Positions 1 to 6,564 of a DNA stretch of 7,519 nt are shown piece after piece. The notes under the pieces are model-generated. The model made no database searches and was not told where the DNA came from. It worked only from the letters and a program-made list of their open reading frames with translations. The position numbers were made by a program, and so were the translations under genes. Source of the stretch: an uncultured Lachnospiraceae bacterium (lineage in GTDB: Bacteria > Bacillota > Clostridia > Lachnospirales > Lachnospiraceae); assembly GCA_947589175.1 (NCBI GenBank), contig CANPZR010000119.1, positions 1 through 7,519 on the forward strand, written 5' to 3'. Each line of letters starts with the position of its first letter. Positions within the stretch are counted from its first letter, which is position 1.

Positions 1-1431
1 CGCGAGGGTGAGATTCACGCGCTGATGGGGGAGAACGGAGCGGGGAAGTCCACGCTCATTAAGGTTCTGACCGGCGTTTACGATCTGGAAGGCGGAGAAA
101 TCCAGATGGAGGGGAGCGGCAGCATTGTGAACCATTCTCCCCAGGATGCCCAGAACAACGGGATCAGTACAGTGTACCAGGAGGTCAACCTCTGCCCCAA
201 CCTGACTGTGGCGGAGAATCTTTTTATCGGCCGTGAGCCGAGGAAGTTCGGCATGATCGACTGGAAGACCATGAACCGCAAGTCCGAGGAGGTGCTGGAG
301 AGCTTAGACATCCGCGTGTCGCCGACCCAGAGCCTGGACGAGTGCTCCATCGCCATCCAGCAGATGATCGCCATTGCCAGAGCGGTGGATATGAAGTGCC
401 GCGTTCTGATTCTGGATGAGCCGACGTCCTCTCTGGATGACGACGAGGTGGAGAAGCTGTTCGTACTGATGCGCAGACTGAAATCCGAGGGCGTGGGAAT
501 TATCTTTGTCACCCATTTCTTAGAGCAGGTCTATGCGGTGTGCGACCGCATCACCGTTCTTCGGAATGGTACTCTGGTGGGCGAGTATGAGATCGAGAAT
601 CTCCCGCGCGTGCAGTTAGTTTCCAAGATGATGGGCAAGGATTTTGACGATCTGGCGGATATCAAGAGCGAGCATCAGCATGACGACCAGAAGCTGGAGC
701 CGTTGATCGAGGCGAAGGGAATCGGCCACACCGGTACGATCCGTCCCTTTGACATCACGATCAACAAGGGCGAGGTCATCGGCCTGACCGGTCTTCTCGG
801 ATCCGGCCGTTCCGAGCTTGTCCGGGCCATTTACGGGGCGGATAAGGCGGACAGCGGCACGCTGAAGGTAAAGGGCCAGGAGGTGAAGATCAACACGCCT
901 CTGGACGCCATGAAGGCGGGCATGGCCTATTTGCCGGAGGACCGCAAGAAGGAAGGTATTTTTGCCGATCTGTCCGTGCGCGAGAACATCATTATCGCGC
1001 TGCAGGCAAAGCGCGGCATGTTCAAGCTTTTGAGCCGGAAGCAGATGGAAGAATTCGCGGATGAATACATCAAGATTCTGCAGGTGAAGACGGCGAGCCG
1101 CGAGACTCCGATCAAGAGCCTCTCCGGCGGAAACCAGCAGAAGGTCATCATCGGAAGGTGGCTTCTGACCAATCCGGACTACCTGATTCTGGATGAGCCG
1201 ACCCGTGGTATCGATATCGGTACCAAGACGGAGATTCAGAAGCTGGTTCTGCAGCTTGCCGATCAGGGCAAGGCAGTCACATTCATTTCCTCCGAGGTCG
1301 AGGAGATGTTGCGTACCTGCAGCCGCATGGCGGTTCTGAGGGACGGTAAAAAGGTAGGAGAGCTGGGCAGCGACGAGCTGTCGCAGGAATCCATCATGAA
1401 AGCAATCGCAGGAGGTGACAGCAATGACTGA
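1..1431 (+). CDS. ytfR: Sugar ABC transporter ATP-binding protein, YtfR-like, 5'-truncated by the window edge
   Basis: This is the cytoplasmic ATPase of a sugar importer, with two fused nucleotide-binding domains (RbsA/MglA/YtfR class). The frame is open from base 1; 476 residues are visible and roughly 30 are missing at the N-terminus compared with E. coli YtfR. In window residue numbers, domain 1 has Walker A GENGAGKST (10-18), a degenerate signature SIAIQQ (near 116-121), Walker B LILDEPTSSLD (DE at 139-140) and a switch His in FVTHF (172). Domain 2 has a degenerate P-loop GLLGSGRSE (264-272), a canonical LSGGNQQK (374-381), Walker B LILDEPTRGID (DE at 398-399), and Ser in place of the switch His (FISSEVEE). 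This asymmetry is normal for the family and leaves one good composite ATP site. Stretches such as TVYQEVNL, NLFIGREP, FVTHFL-QVY and SVRENII-ALQA-RG resemble E. coli YtfR more than RbsA as I recall them. The stop overlaps the next gene. Family is certain; galactofuranose specificity is inferred. Confidence 0.93.
   Translation, partial: REGEIHALMGENGAGKSTLIKVLTGVYDLEGGEIQMEGSGSIVNHSPQDAQNNGISTVYQEVNLCPNLTVAENLFIGREPRKFGMIDWKTMNRKSEEVLESLDIRVSPTQSLDECSIAIQQMIAIARAVDMKCRVLILDEPTSSLDDDEVEKLFVLMRRLKSEGVGIIFVTHFLEQVYAVCDRITVLRNGTLVGEYEIENLPRVQLVSKMMGKDFDDLADIKSEHQHDDQKLEPLIEAKGIGHTGTIRPFDITINKGEVIGLTGLLGSGRSELVRAIYGADKADSGTLKVKGQEVKINTPLDAMKAGMAYLPEDRKKEGIFADLSVRENIIIALQAKRGMFKLLSRKQMEEFADEYIKILQVKTASRETPIKSLSGGNQQKVIIGRWLLTNPDYLILDEPTRGIDIGTKTEIQKLVLQLADQGKAVTFISSEVEEMLRTCSRMAVLRDGKKVGELGSDELSQESIMKAIAGGDSND
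1410..1415 (+). promoter_or_regulatory. Ribosome binding site deciding the start of the first permease
   Basis: AGGAGG lies 8 nt before the ATG at 1424, which is ideal spacing. An in-frame GTG at 1415 would extend the protein by three residues, but it shares a base with this Shine-Dalgarno sequence and so has no room for one of its own. The site lies inside the end of the ATPase gene, so the two genes are probably translationally coupled. Confidence 0.85.
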
Positions 1432-2497
1432 TACAAAGAAAAGCGGTTTTGATTTCCACAAGATTACGGGCCATCAGCTGTTCATGCCTGTGGTATGTCT
1501 TTTGCTGGTGCTTGTAGTCAATGTCATTAAGACGCCGGATTTCTTTAGCATAGGAATAGAGAACGGACACCTTTCCGGCTGGACCATCACGGTCATCAAC
1601 CGCGCCTCGGAGCTTGTGATCCTGGCAGTGGGCATGACGCTTGTAACGGCGGCATCCGGCGGACAGGATATCAGCGTGGGCGCCGTGATGGCGGTGGCTG
1701 CGGCCGTGTGCTGCCAGATGCTCTCCGGCGGCGAGGTCAGCACGGAGACCCTGGCGACGCCGATTATCATCGCGGCGATCGCGGGTATTCTGGTTGCCGG
1801 CGTGTGCGGAGCCTTTAACGGCTTTCTGGTGGCCAATCTGGGCATACAGCCCATGGTCGCCACACTGATTCTGTATACGGCGGGCCGCGGTATCGCCCAG
1901 CTGGTGACAGCGGGTCAGATTACCTATATCCGCGTGGAGTCCTATCAGAGAATAGGCGCGTATGTGGGCATTATCCCGACGCCGATTATCTTTGCCGTGG
2001 CGACGGTGCTCGTGGCATGGCTGGTGCTGAACAAGACGGCGCTGGGACTGTACATTGAGAGCGTCGGCGTAAACAGCAACGCGTCCCGGTTAGTCGGCCT
2101 CAACTCTACGACCATTAAGTTTTTGGCCTATGTGATCTGCGGACTTCTCGCAGGCCTTGCCGGCGTAGTCAATTCCGGGCGGATCTATTCGGCGGACGCC
2201 AACAACATCGGACTGAATCTGGAGATGGACGCCATCCTGGCGGTTGCCCTGGGCGGCAACATGCTCGGCGGCGGTAAGTTCAGCCTGGCGGGCTCCATTA
2301 TCGGCGCGTATACGATCCAGGCCTTGACCACGACGCTTCTCGCGTTCGGCGTTCCTTCCGAGCAGATGCCGGTGTACAAGGCTGTGGTGGTAATCATCAT
2401 CGTAGTGCTGCAGAGCCCGGTATATAAGAGAATGTTCCAGAATCTGAAAGCAAAGAGACAGTCGGCAAAGACAGCGACACAGGGAGGTGAGCAGTAA
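1424..2497 (+). CDS. ytfT: Sugar ABC transporter permease, YtfT-like (BPD_transp_2 family)
   Basis: This is an integral membrane subunit of the sugar importer, expected to pair with the second permease to form the translocation path. It has 357 residues from the ATG at 1424 (E. coli YtfT is about 341). A short charged N-terminus precedes many hydrophobic segments, starting near residues 18-35 and ending near 318-331. Family landmarks are RASELVILAVGMTLV (60-74), GGQDISVGAVMAVAAA (79-94), IQPMVATLILYTAGRGIAQLVTAGQI (141-166, cited only as a region of similarity), GLLAGLAGVVNSGR (240-253), the cytoplasmic EMDAILAVALGGNMLGGG coupling region (267-284), and a basic tail. RGIAQLITAGQI, SADANN and LELDAILAV in E. 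coli YtfT match closely by memory. The gene overlaps the ATPase stop by 8 bp and the next permease by 1 bp. The GMTLVTAASGGQD stretch is one residue longer than the usual GMTLVIATGGID. Confidence 0.92.
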   Translation: MTDTKKSGFDFHKITGHQLFMPVVCLLLVLVVNVIKTPDFFSIGIENGHLSGWTITVINRASELVILAVGMTLVTAASGGQDISVGAVMAVAAAVCCQMLSGGEVSTETLATPIIIAAIAGILVAGVCGAFNGFLVANLGIQPMVATLILYTAGRGIAQLVTAGQITYIRVESYQRIGAYVGIIPTPIIFAVATVLVAWLVLNKTALGLYIESVGVNSNASRLVGLNSTTIKFLAYVICGLLAGLAGVVNSGRIYSADANNIGLNLEMDAILAVALGGNMLGGGKFSLAGSIIGAYTIQALTTTLLAFGVPSEQMPVYKAVVVIIIVVLQSPVYKRMFQNLKAKRQSAKTATQGGEQ

Positions 2498-3582
2498 TGG
2501 CGGCAAAAGCAATAAAACCAACGAAGAAATTTAACAGCAATACCTTTCTTTTCATGATCACCATCCTGCTGTTCGTAGTAATGTACGTGGCCGGCATGAT
2601 TGTTTTTAAAGATCAGGGATTTGCGAAACCCCAGATGTTCTTGAATCTGTTTATTTCCAATGCGGGACTGATCGTCATTGGATGCGGCATGACCCTGGTA
2701 ATGATCACCGGCGGAATCGACATCTCCGTGGGATCGGTGACGGCGCTCGTGTGTATGGTATCCGCCTACACCATGGAGAATAAGGGCATGAATCCCTACA
2801 TGGCGCTGATTTTCTCGCTGGGAATCGGACTACTGTTCGGCCTTCTGCAGGGATATCTGGTTGCCTACCTGGAAATACAGCCCTTTATCGTAACGCTGGC
2901 GGGCCTGTTTCTGGGACGCGGTCTCACGGCCGTGGTCAGCGTGGATATGATTTCCATAAAAAATGAGCTGTTCAACAAATGGGCGACCTACAAGATCAAT
3001 ATGCCCTTTGGAACGACCAGCCGACGGGGAAAATTCATTCCGGCGTATATTTATCCGTCCGTGATCATCGCGATCCTCGTGGTGATCATCATCGCGATTA
3101 TGCTGAAATACAGCAAGTTCGGCCGCAAGCTGTACGCGATCGGCGGCAACGAGCAGAGCGCCATGATGATGGGCCTGAATGTCAAAAAGACGAAATTCGA
3201 GGCGTATATCCTGGACGGATTTCTGGCAGGACTGGGCGGATTCCTGTTCTGCTTAAACAGCTGCGCCGGATTCGTGGAGCAGGCGAAGGGACTTGAGATG
3301 GACGCCATCTCCGCGGCGGTTATCGGCGGAACGCTTCTTTCCGGAGGTGTAGGTACCGTAGTGGGAACGCTTTTCGGCGTGCTGATCAAGGGTACGATCA
3401 CCAGTCTGATCACTACCCAGGGAACCCTTTCCAGCTGGTGGGTGCGCATCGTGCTCTCCGCGCTGCTGTGCTTCTTCATCGTATTGCAGGCAATATTCGC
3501 TTCTATGAAGAAGAAGGGCAAGAAGATCAGCAAGAAAGAGGGCGGAGGCTCGCCGGGGGAGAAGACGGCGGCCGCAGGCTGA
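2497..3582 (+). CDS. yjfF: Second sugar ABC transporter permease, YjfF-like (BPD_transp_2 family)
   Basis: This is the partner membrane subunit, 361 residues (E. coli YjfF is about 331). The start is the ATG in a TAATG junction with the upstream permease stop, preceded by GGAGG at 2483-2487. A Lys-rich N-terminus precedes the first membrane segment (about 16-36). Family landmarks are GCGMTLVMITGGIDISVGSV (62-81), IQPFIVTLAGLFLGRGLTAVVS (127-148, region of similarity), YAIGGNEQSAMMMGLNV (213-229), DGFLAGLGGFLF (240-251), the EMDAISAAVIGGTLLSGGVG coupling region (267-286), and a GTLSSWW motif (309-315) before the last membrane segment. The VIGGTLLSGGVGTV-GTLFGV and GTLSSWW stretches are shared with E. 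coli YjfF as I recall it and separate this permease from YtfT. The C-terminus is an unusually long basic then Gly/Ala-rich tail (about 337-361). It is the last gene of the transport operon; a hairpin follows its stop by about 40 bp. Confidence 0.92.
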   Translation: MAAKAIKPTKKFNSNTFLFMITILLFVVMYVAGMIVFKDQGFAKPQMFLNLFISNAGLIVIGCGMTLVMITGGIDISVGSVTALVCMVSAYTMENKGMNPYMALIFSLGIGLLFGLLQGYLVAYLEIQPFIVTLAGLFLGRGLTAVVSVDMISIKNELFNKWATYKINMPFGTTSRRGKFIPAYIYPSVIIAILVVIIIAIMLKYSKFGRKLYAIGGNEQSAMMMGLNVKKTKFEAYILDGFLAGLGGFLFCLNSCAGFVEQAKGLEMDAISAAVIGGTLLSGGVGTVVGTLFGVLIKGTITSLITTQGTLSSWWVRIVLSALLCFFIVLQAIFASMKKKGKKISKKEGGGSPGEKTAAAG

Positions 3583-3620
3583 TCCGACAGCCGGTTTTTC
3601 GTAAAGTAAAAGACAATTTT

Positions 3621-3664
3621 TCACCGGTCTCCGCGCGCTGCCTGTGCGCGGACCGGTGATTTTT
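3621..3664 (+). terminator. Intrinsic terminator-like hairpin after the transporter operon, abutting the cyclophilin RBS
   Basis: TCACCGGTC (3621-3629) pairs with GACCGGTGA (3651-3659). After a 2-nt bulge (3630-3631), CGCGC (3632-3636) pairs with GCGCG (3646-3650), leaving a loop of about 9 nt. The stem is 14 bp and GC-rich, and five T residues follow at 3660-3664. This is the expected form of a Rho-independent terminator for the upstream operon. It ends one base before the AGGAGG (3665-3670) of the next gene, so it may also act as an attenuator or a protective 5' leader hairpin. Confidence 0.8.
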
Positions 3665-3675
3665 AGGAGGGCATA

Positions 3676-4314
3676 ATGAAGAAAAAATGCATGCGCCTGC
3701 TTGTGTGCCTGCTCGTGCTGTTCGGGCTGACGGCCTGTCAATCTGACGCCGGGGACGCCGGAAATGCTGAAAATACGGGCGGAAAGCAGACGGAAAAAAA
3801 GGAGGAGAAAAAAGCAATGGGAACGGTTCACGGAGAAATTGTTATAAAGGACTACGGAACGCTTCAATTTGAACTGGATGGCAACACGGCGCCCATTACC
3901 GTGAAAAACTTTGTCAAGCTGGCCAAGGACGGCTTCTACGACGGACTGACGTTTCACCGCATCATCAACGGATTTATGATGCAGGGCGGCGACCCGGACG
4001 GAAATGGAACCGGCGGTTCGGATGAGAACATCAAGGGAGAGTTTTCGGCCAATGGCGTGAAAAATGACATTTCCCATGTGAGGGGCGTTATGTCCATGGC
4101 GCGCGCCCAGGATCCCGACAGCGCGTCCTCCCAGTTTTTTATCGTGCAGCAGGATTCCACTTATCTGGACGGACAGTACGCGGCTTTCGGGAAAGTGACC
4201 GAGGGCATGGATATTGTTGACAAGATCTGCAAAGAGGCAGTGGATACAGACGGAAACGGTCTTGTGGCTCCGGATAAGCAGCCCGTGATTGAAAAAATCA
4301 CTATTAAAGATTAA
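3676..4314 (+). CDS. Lipoprotein cyclophilin-type peptidyl-prolyl cis-trans isomerase
   Basis: It catalyses cis-trans isomerisation of prolyl bonds and probably helps fold exported proteins at the outer face of the membrane. The protein has 212 residues. The N-terminus is a lipoprotein signal: MKKK, a hydrophobic core (about 8-18) and the lipobox LTAC with Cys21 as the lipidation site. A hydrophilic Gly/Asn/Lys/Glu linker spans about 22-47. The cyclophilin domain spans about 49-212. It shows FHRIINGFMMQGGD (93-106) with the catalytic Arg95, F100 and Q103; SSQFFIVQ (151-158) with Q153 and F155; and YLDGQYAAFGKV (163-174), where Tyr163 takes the place of human CypA Trp121, as often seen in bacteria. 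The start follows AGGAGG (3665-3670) with 5-nt spacing. The gene appears monocistronic, with hairpins on both sides. An internal ATG at 3817 behind its own GGAGG could give a signal-less form. Confidence 0.93.
   Translation: MKKKCMRLLVCLLVLFGLTACQSDAGDAGNAENTGGKQTEKKEEKKAMGTVHGEIVIKDYGTLQFELDGNTAPITVKNFVKLAKDGFYDGLTFHRIINGFMMQGGDPDGNGTGGSDENIKGEFSANGVKNDISHVRGVMSMARAQDPDSASSQFFIVQQDSTYLDGQYAAFGKVTEGMDIVDKICKEAVDTDGNGLVAPDKQPVIEKITIKD
3801..3819 (+). promoter_or_regulatory. Possible internal translation start in the cyclophilin gene
   Basis: AAAGGAGG (ending at 3805) lies 11 nt before an in-frame ATG at 3817 (Met48). Starting here would give a 165-residue protein, essentially the bare cyclophilin domain without signal peptide or linker. 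The purine-rich stretch also encodes the KKEEKK linker, so the match may be an accident of Lys/Glu codons, and the spacing is longer than ideal. Confidence 0.35.
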
Positions 4315-4330
4315 ATAAACAGAGTGAAAG

Positions 4331-4368
4331 AGGGATATTTCTAAAAAAAAGAAAATATCCCTTTTTTT
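4331..4368 (+). terminator. Intrinsic terminator of the cyclophilin gene
   Basis: AGGGATATTT (4331-4340) pairs with AAATATCCCT (4353-4362) across an A-rich loop, followed by a run of seven T residues at 4362-4368. It begins 16 bp after the cyclophilin stop codon. The stem is perfect over 10 bp, though AT-rich near the loop. The T-run ends exactly where the direct repeats of the next promoter begin. Confidence 0.9.
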
Positions 4369-4385
4369 GATGCAAATATGATGCA
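4368..4385 (+). promoter_or_regulatory. Direct-repeat operator, candidate binding site of the OmpR-family regulator encoded downstream
   Basis: TGATGCA occurs at 4368-4374 and again at 4379-4385, identical and exactly 11 bp apart, with the 4-bp spacer AATA. Tandem 7-bp direct repeats with one-turn periodicity are the standard target layout of OmpR/PhoB-family regulators, as in the pho box. The second copy ends 9 bp before the -10 hexamer and so occupies the -35 region, as in PhoB-activated promoters. The repeat is seen directly; its binding partner is inferred. Confidence 0.6.
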
Positions 4386-4394
4386 TTTTGGCGG

Positions 4395-4400
4395 TATAAT
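4395..4400 (+). promoter_or_regulatory. Promoter -10 element of the two-component operon
   Basis: A perfect TATAAT lies 60 bp before the regulator ATG, so transcription would start near 4407 and give a leader of about 53 nt. The hexamer 17 bp upstream (GCAAAT, 4372-4377) is unlike TTGACA, and there is no TG extended -10. This suggests the promoter needs an activator bound at the overlapping direct repeats. Confidence 0.72.
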
Positions 4401-4459
4401 ATTCGCGTAGGGTACAAATTGCCAACAGGCCTTTTTGATATGCGAGGGGGGGAGAGCCT

Positions 4460-5113
4460 ATGAATAAGATTCTGGTCGTGGAGGATGAAGAGCCGATTGC
4501 GAATCTGATTCGGATGAGTCTGAGAAACGCGGGGTATTTTTGCGATGTGGCTTCTACCGGCTGGCAGGGAGCCGACCGGATGCAGGCGGGCGGGTACGAT
4601 CTGTGCCTGTTAGACATTATGCTGCCGGGCGTGGATGGATTTGAACTGCTGGAATACGCCAAGAGCCTGGATCTTCCGGTAATTTTTATCACGGCTATGG
4701 GAGAGACGGAAGATAAAGTCAGGGGGCTGCGTTCCGGAGCGGACGATTACATTGTAAAGCCCTTTGAGGTGATGGAGCTGGTGGCGCGGGTGGAGAGCGT
4801 GCTGAGGCGCTTAGAGAAGATTTCGGGCACTCTGGATGTGCTGGATCTGCACATCGACGTCAATTCGCGGACGGTGACAAAAAATGGAATTCCGCTGAAA
4901 TTGACATTCAAGGAATTTGATCTGCTGGTTGTATTCGCCAGACATCCCAATATAGCGCTGAACCGGGAAATCATTTATGAGCAGGTATGGGGCGCGTCCT
5001 ATATGGGAGACAGCCGGACGGTGGATCTGCACGTGCAGAGACTGCGCAGAAAGGCGGGGCTCGAGGGACATCTTGAATCCATATACAAGATCGGATATCG
5101 CTTTAGCGTATAG
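4460..5113 (+). CDS. OmpR/PhoB-family response regulator
   Basis: This is a cytoplasmic DNA-binding regulator of 217 residues, the usual length for the family, and presumably receives phosphate from the kinase encoded next. The receiver domain (about 2-116) has the acidic pocket EDE (8-10), the phospho-acceptor Asp52 in LLDIMLPGVDG, Thr78 in FITAM, and Lys100 in DDYIVKPF. The C-terminal winged helix (about 124-217) shows the NSRTVTKNG beta segment, LTFKEFDLL (148-156), the recognition region REIIYEQVWG to SRTVDLHVQRLRRK (169-198), and the closing YKIGYRF wing (209-215). The start is ATG 4460, with a G-rich GGAG (4451-4454) just upstream. It is the first gene of its operon; the kinase starts 14 bp after its stop. 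The promoter carries an 11-bp-period direct repeat that it may bind itself. The stimulus and regulon are unknown. Confidence 0.95.
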   Translation: MNKILVVEDEEPIANLIRMSLRNAGYFCDVASTGWQGADRMQAGGYDLCLLDIMLPGVDGFELLEYAKSLDLPVIFITAMGETEDKVRGLRSGADDYIVKPFEVMELVARVESVLRRLEKISGTLDVLDLHIDVNSRTVTKNGIPLKLTFKEFDLLVVFARHPNIALNREIIYEQVWGASYMGDSRTVDLHVQRLRRKAGLEGHLESIYKIGYRFSV

Positions 5114-5115
5114 GA

Positions 5116-5121
5116 AAGGAG
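5116..5121 (+). promoter_or_regulatory. Ribosome binding site supporting the GTG start of the kinase
   Basis: AAGGAG lies 6 nt before the GTG at 5128. The next in-frame ATG (5155, residue 10) is inside the first membrane segment and lacks such a site, so GTG is preferred. Confidence 0.8.
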
Positions 5122-5127
5122 AAGCAG

Positions 5128-6564
5128 GTGAAGCTGTTTTGGAAGCAATTTATAATGATCATGTGTTTTTCCGTAGTGCCGCTGGCCATAGTGGGAAATG
5201 CCATGATTCAGATATCGTTTCAGGCGGCGCTGGACCGGGAAGTGGAGAGCAGCATAGAAGATATGGGAAATATCTATCATGTTCTTCTGACTTCGATTCA
5301 GAACATGCCGTATAATTATCCGGGACAGGACATCGCGGTTGCCGGTTTCGGCAGATCGCTTCAGAAAAACATGAATACTGCCCGGGATGAGATTATTATA
5401 TATAACCGACAGCTCCGATTTATAATTTACAGCAACAGCAGCTACGCAAGCTCATCCCTGCGCGACAAGATAAATCTGGGGCGGCCGAAGCAGAACATGT
5501 GGCAGATTGCTGAAAATGAGGGACATTACTATCTGGAGTCCATGTGGCCGATCGTGGGAGGGCAGGAGGCGTACTGCCTGGAGATGCACCACAATCTGGA
5601 CCGGATTTACCAGGACAGGGATTACATGACCTATATTTATATAATCGCCATGGTCGCTTTTTGGGGACTGATTTTTGTGGCGACGCTGCTTGTCTCCAAT
5701 CGTTTTACGAAGCCCATACGGAAGCTTTCCCAGGCGGTCAGGGAGCTTGCGGGGGGAAATTATAAAAAGCGCATCCGTGTCCGGGGAAAAGACGAGGTGG
5801 CGGAGCTTGGGAGAGATTTTAACCAGATGGCGGAGCAGATCGAGAGCGGGATTGTCAGGCTGGAGGAAGATGGCAGGAGAAAAGAGGAATTTATCGCCGC
5901 CTTTTCTCACGAGCTGAAAACGCCCCTGACGTCAATCATCGGATATGCCGATGTGATGCGGACTATGAAGTTGCCGCAGGATCAGCAGTTTATGAGCGCG
6001 GAGTATATTTTCAGGCAGGGGAAGCGTCTGGAGCTTTTGTCGCGGAAAATGATGGAGCTGATCTATATGGATCAGAAGAGCCTGGATCTGACGGCCATAT
6101 CGGTGGGAGAGCTGGCGGAGAAGCTGGAAAAAATGATACGGCCCTACATGCGGGAAAAGAACCTGACATGGGAATGCCGCGTGAAGCCGGGGACAATCCG
6201 GGGCGATTCCGATCTTCTGCTGTCCCTGTTTTCCAATCTGATTGACAACGCGAGAAAAGCCTGTCGGCCGGGAGGCTCCATTGTGCTGGAGGGGAGTCCG
6301 GAGCCGGATGGATATTTTTTTATGCTGCGGGACAATGGGACAGGCATACCGGAGGAGGAAATCAGCAAGATTACGGAAATGTTTTACATGGTAGATAAAT
6401 CCCGAAGCAGGGCGGAAGGGGGATCGGGAATCGGCATGGCTCTGTGTGAGAAGATCATCGCTCTCCATGACGCCATATGGGACATTTCCAGCAAAGTGGG
6501 CGAGGGAACCTGCATTCGGATCTGGTTTCCGCAAAAGAATGAGGGGAGGGACGCGCGGCCATGA
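5128..6564 (+). CDS. Membrane sensor histidine kinase (HAMP, HisKA, HATPase_c)
   Basis: This is the sensor partner of the preceding regulator: it autophosphorylates on His and passes phosphate to the regulator Asp. It has 478 residues from a GTG start. Transmembrane segment 1 is about 8-30, followed by an extracytoplasmic region of about 135 residues (31-168) that I cannot assign to a named sensor fold. Transmembrane segment 2 is about 169-190 and a HAMP linker about 191-245 (TKPIRKLSQAVRELAGGN). The HisKA helix has FSHELKTPLTSIIGY with the phospho-acceptor His261. The ATPase domain (about 355-470) has N box SNLIDNARKA (Asn374), G1 DNGTGIP (402-408), F box MFYMVDKSRS (418-427) and G2 GGSGIGMALC (431-440), so all catalytic boxes look intact. 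The usual LHGG after G2 is LHDA here. The stop overlaps the next gene by 4 bp (ATGA), suggesting coupling. The ligand is unknown. Confidence 0.94.
   Translation: MKLFWKQFIMIMCFSVVPLAIVGNAMIQISFQAALDREVESSIEDMGNIYHVLLTSIQNMPYNYPGQDIAVAGFGRSLQKNMNTARDEIIIYNRQLRFIIYSNSSYASSSLRDKINLGRPKQNMWQIAENEGHYYLESMWPIVGGQEAYCLEMHHNLDRIYQDRDYMTYIYIIAMVAFWGLIFVATLLVSNRFTKPIRKLSQAVRELAGGNYKKRIRVRGKDEVAELGRDFNQMAEQIESGIVRLEEDGRRKEEFIAAFSHELKTPLTSIIGYADVMRTMKLPQDQQFMSAEYIFRQGKRLELLSRKMMELIYMDQKSLDLTAISVGELAEKLEKMIRPYMREKNLTWECRVKPGTIRGDSDLLLSLFSNLIDNARKACRPGGSIVLEGSPEPDGYFFMLRDNGTGIPEEEISKITEMFYMVDKSRSRAEGGSGIGMALCEKIIALHDAIWDISSKVGEGTCIRIWFPQKNEGRDARP

Noticed and set aside
264..816. Degenerate second P-loop and first signature motif in the ATPase as signs of a broken gene
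   Set aside because: The same asymmetry is normal in the RbsA/MglA/YtfR family, and the reading frame is intact throughout.
1415..1423. GTG start three codons earlier for the first permease
   Set aside because: The GTG shares its first base with the AGGAGG ribosome binding site that serves the ATG at 1424, so it cannot use that site.
616..1461. Minus-strand open frame of 281 codons inside the ATPase
   Set aside because: It is antisense to a well-conserved ATPase domain, and its translation has no recognisable motif. Open antisense frames are common in such GC-rich coding DNA.
3061..3102. Near-repeat of GTGATCATC...GCGAT within yjfF
   Set aside because: It is explained by two neighbouring runs of Val/Ile/Ala codons in a membrane segment, not an independent repeat element.
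2979..3296. Plus-strand frame of 105 codons inside yjfF
   Set aside because: It is out of frame within a clear permease gene and has a charged, motif-free translation.
4367..4372. TTGATG as a -35 element for the two-component promoter
   Set aside because: It is 22 bp from the TATAAT, too far for a normal sigma-A promoter, and it overlaps the terminator T-run.
3253..4692. Long minus-strand open frame of 479 codons
   Set aside because: It runs antisense through the end of yjfF, two hairpin terminators, the whole cyclophilin and the start of the regulator, all of which have clear family motifs. Its translation shows no domain and is rich in Arg, His and Ser, as expected of a shadow frame.
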